8,361 nucleotides of DNA from Gp13-AA77 sp036521995. Lineage in GTDB: Bacteria; Acidobacteriota; Terriglobia; UBA7540. The position numbers and the translations under genes are program-made. Every line of letters starts with the position of its first letter. Position 1 is the first letter of the stretch. The notes under the pieces are model-generated. The model was not told the origin of the DNA, did not search any database, and saw only the letters and a list, made by a program, of their open reading frames with translations. The stretch lies in contig DATDGR010000260.1 in the NCBI GenBank assembly GCA_036521995.1, positions 1 to 8,361 of the forward strand, read 5' to 3'. Below, in pieces: positions 4,764 through 8,361 of this stretch.

Positions 4764-6028
4764 CGATTGCGGTGGCGATGAGCGGCGGCGTCGATAGTTC
4801 CCTGGCCGCCGCACTGCTCGCGGAGCGGGTCGCCGGTGACAGTTCGATTTCACAGAGAGACGCCAGCGGCGGTGGGCGCGGCATAGAGGCTCGTCCAGCC
4901 TCGTCATCCGGTGGTCCAGGTTCAACGCGGCCGCCTCTCGTCGGTCTGACGATGCAGCTCTGGAATCAGCGCCGCCTGCCGGCCTTGCAGGGTCTGGCGG
5001 AGTCGGCGGTGACGCCGGGCCACGGCTCCGGCCGCTGCTGCTCGCTGGACGATGTCTACGACGCCCGCCGCGTGGCTAACCATCTCGGCATTCCCTATTA
5101 CGTGGTGAATCTCGAAGAGCGCTTCGAAGCCGACGTGGTGCGCCCCTTCGTGCAAGGGTATCTCGCGGGCGAGACCCCTATTCCTTGCAGCCTCTGCAAC
5201 ACGCACATCAAGTTTGCGGAGTTTTTTCGCAGCGCCGAGGCCATCGGCGCGGAGCGGGTCGCCACCGGCCACTACGCTCGCGTGCGGCGGCATCTGGAGA
5301 CGGGCCGCTACCAGCTTCTGACAGCCGTGGATCGCGCCCGGGACCAGTCTTATTTCTTGTTCGGGCTCACGCAGGATCAGCTCGCGCGGTCGCTTTTTCC
5401 GCTAGGCGACCTTACCAAGGACGAGGTGCGCAGCCTGGCCCGCGCCCGCAAGCTGCCGGTGGCCGAAAAGCCTGATAGCCAGGAGATCTGCTTCGTCTCC
5501 TCGGGGAGCTATCGCGATTTCATCAACGCCTATCTCGCCGAGCAGAGCGGGCAGGCGCCCCAAGTACCCGCGGCGCCCGGCCCCAAGGGCGAGATCGTCT
5601 CCACCGGGGGCGAGGTCCTGGCGGAGCATCAGGGACTGCACAACTTCACTGTAGGCCAGCGAAAGAGGCTAGGCTTCGCCGCGGGCGAGCCGCTCTACGT
5701 GATCGAGCTGGACCGCAGCCGCAACCGCGTGGTGGTAGGCCGCAATGAAGAGCTTCTGCGGCGCCGCTGCCTGGTGCGCGAGGTCAATTGGATCCGCACG
5801 CTCCGCGAGGGCGAAAGCGTGGAAGCGGCCGTGCGCATCCGCAACAAGCACATCCCTGCGCCCGCCCGCGTGGAAGTGCGTTCAAACGCCGAGGCCCTGG
5901 TGGAGTTCGCCGAGCCGCAGCGTGCCATCACGCCGGGCCAGGCGGCGGTGTTCTACCATGGCGATGAAGTGGTAGGCGGCGGCTGGATCACGCGGTCGGA
6001 GTGGCCCGCCGGTACGAGAACTTGCTAA
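4760..6028 (+). CDS. mnmA: tRNA-specific 2-thiouridylase MnmA
   Basis: A cytoplasmic enzyme that adenylates C2 of U34 in Lys, Glu and Gln tRNAs and replaces oxygen with sulfur. The N-terminal PP-loop ATP site is SGGVDSS (residues 8-14). The first catalytic cysteine motif is PIPCSLCNTHIKF, with Cys143 and Cys146; the second is SQEICF with Cys244. ATGHYARV, DQSYFLFGLTQDQL, HQGLHNFTVGQRKRLG and the C-terminal TPGQAAVFY are family hallmarks. At 422 residues it is longer than the roughly 370 of Escherichia coli MnmA. Much of the excess is a Gly/Ser/Arg-rich insert at about residues 27-59, between the first helix and VGLTMQLWNQ; the rest is around GRCCSLDDVYDAR (91-103). The start is firm: AGGAG (4751-4755) lies four bases before ATG, which overlaps the desulfurase stop. 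That coupling fits direct sulfur transfer from the upstream enzyme. Confidence 0.95.
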   Translation: MTIAVAMSGGVDSSLAAALLAERVAGDSSISQRDASGGGRGIEARPASSSGGPGSTRPPLVGLTMQLWNQRRLPALQGLAESAVTPGHGSGRCCSLDDVYDARRVANHLGIPYYVVNLEERFEADVVRPFVQGYLAGETPIPCSLCNTHIKFAEFFRSAEAIGAERVATGHYARVRRHLETGRYQLLTAVDRARDQSYFLFGLTQDQLARSLFPLGDLTKDEVRSLARARKLPVAEKPDSQEICFVSSGSYRDFINAYLAEQSGQAPQVPAAPGPKGEIVSTGGEVLAEHQGLHNFTVGQRKRLGFAAGEPLYVIELDRSRNRVVVGRNEELLRRRCLVREVNWIRTLREGESVEAAVRIRNKHIPAPARVEVRSNAEALVEFAEPQRAITPGQAAVFYHGDEVVGGGWITRSEWPAGTRTC

Positions 6029-6256
6029 GCGGTCAGACGGAGCGGTTTCTTCACGTCCTTTGGGAACTGGCTGACCGGCTTCCGTGGAGTCGAGCACTCT
6101 GGACCGGGCACTCTGCCGCTTGCCGATCTGAACAGTCGTATCCGCCTTCAGAAGAATCCCCCCCAATACCAGAATCGTAATCAGCACAGGATGGGAAAGC
6201 TGAGTGCTTGGATCGAGCGAGGTCAAGTTCTGTTAGGCTGGCTAAGGCGAATCTCA
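6029..6256. other. Spacer between mnmA and the MFS gene
   Basis: About 230 bases with no convincing gene. CGGTCAG (6030-6036) and CTGACCG (6071-6077) are perfect 7-bp inverted repeats around a 34-base loop just behind the mnmA stop. They lack a following T-run, so this is at most a weak 3' structure. A run of seven C's lies at 6158-6164. The MFS frame stays open from 6191, but that upstream ATG lacks a ribosome site. Confidence 0.5.
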
Positions 6257-7573
6257 ATGGCTGAGGACCCCATGACAGAGGCTGCGTCCGTTCCTGAAAA
6301 GCGCTGGCTGCGCGTGATTCTCGTGGCCTTCGTGATGTACACCATCGCCTTCATCGATCGCACGAACATCTCCCTTGCCCTGCCCTCCATCAGCCACGAT
6401 CTCGGCCTGGACCCCCGGCAGGCCGGGAGCGCGGCTGGGATCTTCTTCTGGGGATATCTGGTCCTGCAAATCCCAGGCGGCTATCTCGCCCGCCGTTGGA
6501 GCGCCAAGTGGTTCGTGGCCATTCTCCTGGTGATGTGGGGAGCCTGCTCTGCAGGGACGGGCCTAGTGACCACCGCGCGCGAGTTCTGGGTGATGCGCCT
6601 GCTCCTGGGGGTGGCTGAAGGCGGCGTGTGGCCGGCCGTGCTGGTGCTGCTGTCCAATTGGTTTCCGCGCGCCGAGCGGGCCCGCGCCAACGCTTTCTGG
6701 ATGCTCTGCCTGCCGGTGGCGGTGGTGGTTTCCTCGCCGCTCTCTGGCTGGATTCTGGGCCACTGGAACTGGCGCGTGCTGCTGGTGGTCGAGGGTTGCT
6801 TTCCCTTCGTCTGGCTGCTGGTTTGGCTGGCCCGCATTCACGACCACCCGCATCAGGCGCCCTGGATCACGGCTGAAGAGCGCCGGTACCTGCAGGAGAC
6901 GCTGGCCCATGAGGCCGCCGAGATCGAGCAGGCCGAGGCCGCACAGGCTCTGGCTCGGGGTTCCGCAGAGGAGGCGCCGCTGTGGCGGGCCCTCTTCAGC
7001 CCACAGGTGCTGCTGATGTGCCTGGTTTACATTCTGCTCACCAGCGGAAACTATGGCTACCTCTTCTGGCTTCCGACGGCCATGGAGAAAGCAAAGCAGC
7101 TCAGCCACCAGCTGGTGGGAGTTCTCTTTGCCGTGCCCTATGTGGTCACAGGCATCGGCATGGTCTTGATCTCAAAGCACTCCGATCGCTATCGCGAACG
7201 GCGACACCACGTAGCTGTGGGCCTGGCCTCGAGCGGCCTGGCGCTCGGCGCCGGCGTCCTGGCCAGCCAATATTCGGCCGCCGTTTCCTTCGCCTTCATA
7301 GCTCTAGTGGGCGCCGGTTCGTACGGGGCGCTTGGCCCCTTCTGGGCCATTCCCACCGAGACTCTGCCGCGAAGGGTGGCGGGATCAGCCATGGGGCTGG
7401 TGAACGCCATTGGCAATTTGGGAGGGTACTTCGGCCCTTTAGTGGTCGGCTACATGAACAAGCGCACCGGAAGCCTGTTCTACGCTTTCGGCATTCTCAG
7501 TCTCGGCCTGCTTACGGGCAGCCTGCTGGCCCTGCTTTTGCCGGAAAGCCATAAGCGACAGTTCGATCGTTGA
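6257..7573 (+). CDS. MFS transporter, anion:cation symporter (ACS)-like
   Basis: An inner-membrane secondary transporter of about 438 residues with a hydrophobicity pattern fitting twelve helices. The first helix region carries VMYTIAFIDRTNISLALP, typical of the ACS family, whose members take up organic anions such as hexonates, tartrate or aromatic acids. The loop after helix 2 reads PGGYLARRWSAKW; an acidic residue usual at this place in MFS motif A is replaced by arginine. RLLLGVAEGGVWPAV follows in the helix 4 region. A long charged central loop (about residues 190-245, including ITAEERRYLQETL) separates the halves. SYGALGPFWAIPTETLP and NLGGYFGPLVVGY lie in the second half. Three starts are possible: 6191 (no ribosome site), 6257 (TAAGGCG nine bases upstream) and 6272 (GAGGA four bases upstream); 6257 or 6272 is likelier. 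No neighbouring enzyme reveals the substrate. Confidence 0.88.
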   Translation: MAEDPMTEAASVPEKRWLRVILVAFVMYTIAFIDRTNISLALPSISHDLGLDPRQAGSAAGIFFWGYLVLQIPGGYLARRWSAKWFVAILLVMWGACSAGTGLVTTAREFWVMRLLLGVAEGGVWPAVLVLLSNWFPRAERARANAFWMLCLPVAVVVSSPLSGWILGHWNWRVLLVVEGCFPFVWLLVWLARIHDHPHQAPWITAEERRYLQETLAHEAAEIEQAEAAQALARGSAEEAPLWRALFSPQVLLMCLVYILLTSGNYGYLFWLPTAMEKAKQLSHQLVGVLFAVPYVVTGIGMVLISKHSDRYRERRHHVAVGLASSGLALGAGVLASQYSAAVSFAFIALVGAGSYGALGPFWAIPTETLPRRVAGSAMGLVNAIGNLGGYFGPLVVGYMNKRTGSLFYAFGILSLGLLTGSLLALLLPESHKRQFDR

Positions 7574-7759
7574 CCCCGTCGATGTGGGTTGCGCCGCCGG
7601 GAAGCTGTCCACGAGCTGTGAACAACCCGGCTCGCCTGTTAACTAAACCCCTTGCTCCACGTTATAGGAGGTGGAGCCGGCATGACGGCCTCCCTGACGG
7701 CATCCCGGTCTGACAGCAACACGGGAGGGACCGCGAGAAAACGAGAGGGATCGAATCAA
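7574..7759. other. Spacer before the last gene
   Basis: About 190 bases. I see no clear intrinsic terminator after the MFS gene and no convincing sigma-70 promoter. It holds a hairpin around a perfect Shine-Dalgarno sequence (7654-7677) and an in-frame ATG at 7682 that could extend the next gene by 26 codons. Confidence 0.5.
7654..7677 (+). promoter_or_regulatory. Hairpin enclosing a perfect Shine-Dalgarno sequence
   Basis: GCTCCAC (7654-7660) and GTGGAGC (7671-7677) pair perfectly around a 10-base loop, GTTATAGGAG. The Shine-Dalgarno sequence AGGAGGT (7666-7672) runs from the loop into the 3' arm, nine bases before ATG 7682. Folding would partly hide it. The arms could alternatively be a protein-binding palindrome in DNA. 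Confidence 0.45.
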
Positions 7760-8361
7760 ATGACAACAACCTTCAACCAGCGCAAAATCCATGGGGTGGC
7801 AGGATGCCTGGCAGCCTCGCTCCTGTGGTGCTTCGGAGCAGGGGCGGGGCTGGCCCGCGCCGCGCAGAGAGCCCTTCCGGCAACCGGCCAAGCCAGCCAG
7901 ACAGAGCAGCCCGGCCCGGCGGAGATCGACAGTGAGCGCGGCGCCCTGGATCGTTTCCTGGACGCGCATCCTGAGATCGAGAGTGACGTAGTCCGGGAAC
8001 CACACCAAATCAGCGATCCAAATTACATCCACGAGCATCCGGAGCTTCAAGCCTTCCTGGAGAGCCATGCCTTGGTGAAGGCGGACCCTCGGGCCTTTAT
8101 CAGTCCCACGAACTGGAGATTCGAGAACCAGCGGAACGAGACCGACGAGTTTCTTTCCTACTTCATTCCCTTCAGCGTCTTCATCTGTATGCTGCTGGCC
8201 GTGCTCTGGGTGCTGCGGCTCGTCCTGGAAAACCGCCGCTGGAACAAGAGCTTCAGGGTTCACGAGGAGGTCCATACCAAGCTCATTGATAAATTCGCTT
8301 CCGGCCAGGAGTTGACGGCCTACATGGAATCCGAAGCCGGCCGCCGACTACTGGAGTGGAC
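7760..8361 (+). CDS. Unnamed signal-peptide/single-TM protein with FLxxHPE repeats (3' end outside window)
   Basis: A frame running off the right edge; 200 codons are visible. From ATG 7760 the product starts with a typical Sec signal: basic NQRK, a hydrophobic stretch CLAASLLWCFGAGAGLA, and possible cleavage near ARA-AQ (residues 33-36). A polar linker leads to two related units, ALDRFLDAHPEIESD (62-76) and PELQAFLESHALVKADPRAF (94-113). A membrane segment follows at about 133-157 (FIPFSVFICMLLAVLWVLRLVL), then a basic stop-transfer ENRRWNK and a probably helical cytoplasmic part (LIDKFASGQELTAYM). The likely topology is N-outside, C-inside. I recall similar anonymous proteins in Acidobacteriota but know no function. 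The alternative ATG at 7682 has a far better ribosome site (AGGAGGT) but would add 26 polar residues before the signal; 7760 has GAGAGGGA nine bases upstream. Confidence 0.7.
   Translation, partial: MTTTFNQRKIHGVAGCLAASLLWCFGAGAGLARAAQRALPATGQASQTEQPGPAEIDSERGALDRFLDAHPEIESDVVREPHQISDPNYIHEHPELQAFLESHALVKADPRAFISPTNWRFENQRNETDEFLSYFIPFSVFICMLLAVLWVLRLVLENRRWNKSFRVHEEVHTKLIDKFASGQELTAYMESEAGRRLLEW

Noticed and set aside
5882..6226. Minus-strand frame starting at 6226 with a hydrophobic segment (HPVLITILVLGGILL)
   Set aside because: The hydrophobic start is suggestive, but the frame continues into antisense mnmA, has no conserved domain I recognise and no promoter or clear ribosome site.
7600..7632. 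DnaA boxes (TGTGAACAA and TGTCCACGA)
   Set aside because: Each departs from the consensus, there is no AT-rich unwinding region, and no replication gene is nearby.
1..8361. CRISPR array, tRNA or rRNA gene, complete insertion sequence
   Set aside because: No regularly spaced identical repeats, no T-arm GGTTCGAATCC-type signature or rRNA-conserved stretch, and no transposase frame was found on either strand.

Overview
The window is GC-rich bacterial DNA, probably from an Acidobacteriota member. This rests on an Oar-type TonB-dependent receptor, a signal-peptide/single-TM protein with 'FLxxHPE' repeats of a kind I associate with that phylum, and an MnmA of the 'GRCCSLDDVYDAR' type. The assignment is inference: no rRNA or marker gene is present. 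All convincing genes are on the + strand.

Layout: (1) 3-2036, the C-terminal two-thirds or so of a TonB-dependent outer-membrane receptor, cut by the left edge. (2) 2037-2351, a spacer holding a ~117-bp double-hairpin repeat (copy 1), an 11-bp direct repeat, and a compact promoter/operator. (3) 2352-2953, a complete HigB-HigA toxin-antitoxin pair in toxin-first order. (4) 2994-3109, copy 2 of the same double-hairpin repeat in the same orientation, so the toxin-antitoxin module lies between direct copies. (5) 3110-3566, a gene-poor spacer with a strong promoter-like sequence, an uncertain 50-codon ORF, and an AT-rich end with T-tracts repeating about every 10 bp. (6) 3567-6028, a cysteine desulfurase and MnmA overlapping by ATGA: a sulfur-relay operon for 2-thiouridine at tRNA position 34. 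(7) 6257-7573, an MFS transporter of the anion:cation symporter type. (8) 7760-8361, the start of an unnamed secreted or membrane-anchored protein running off the right edge.

How they work together: the desulfurase should pass persulfide sulfur from cysteine to MnmA, which thiolates U34 of Lys/Glu/Gln tRNAs. HigB cleaves mRNA on the ribosome unless bound by HigA, which should also repress the module through the palindrome over its -10 region. The receptor, transporter and last protein have no evident link to these systems.

The most unusual part is the pair of repeats. Each has a hairpin at both ends in inverted orientation, like a BIME (two REP sequences head to head). Each sits about 40-55 bp behind a stop codon, and together they bracket higBA.
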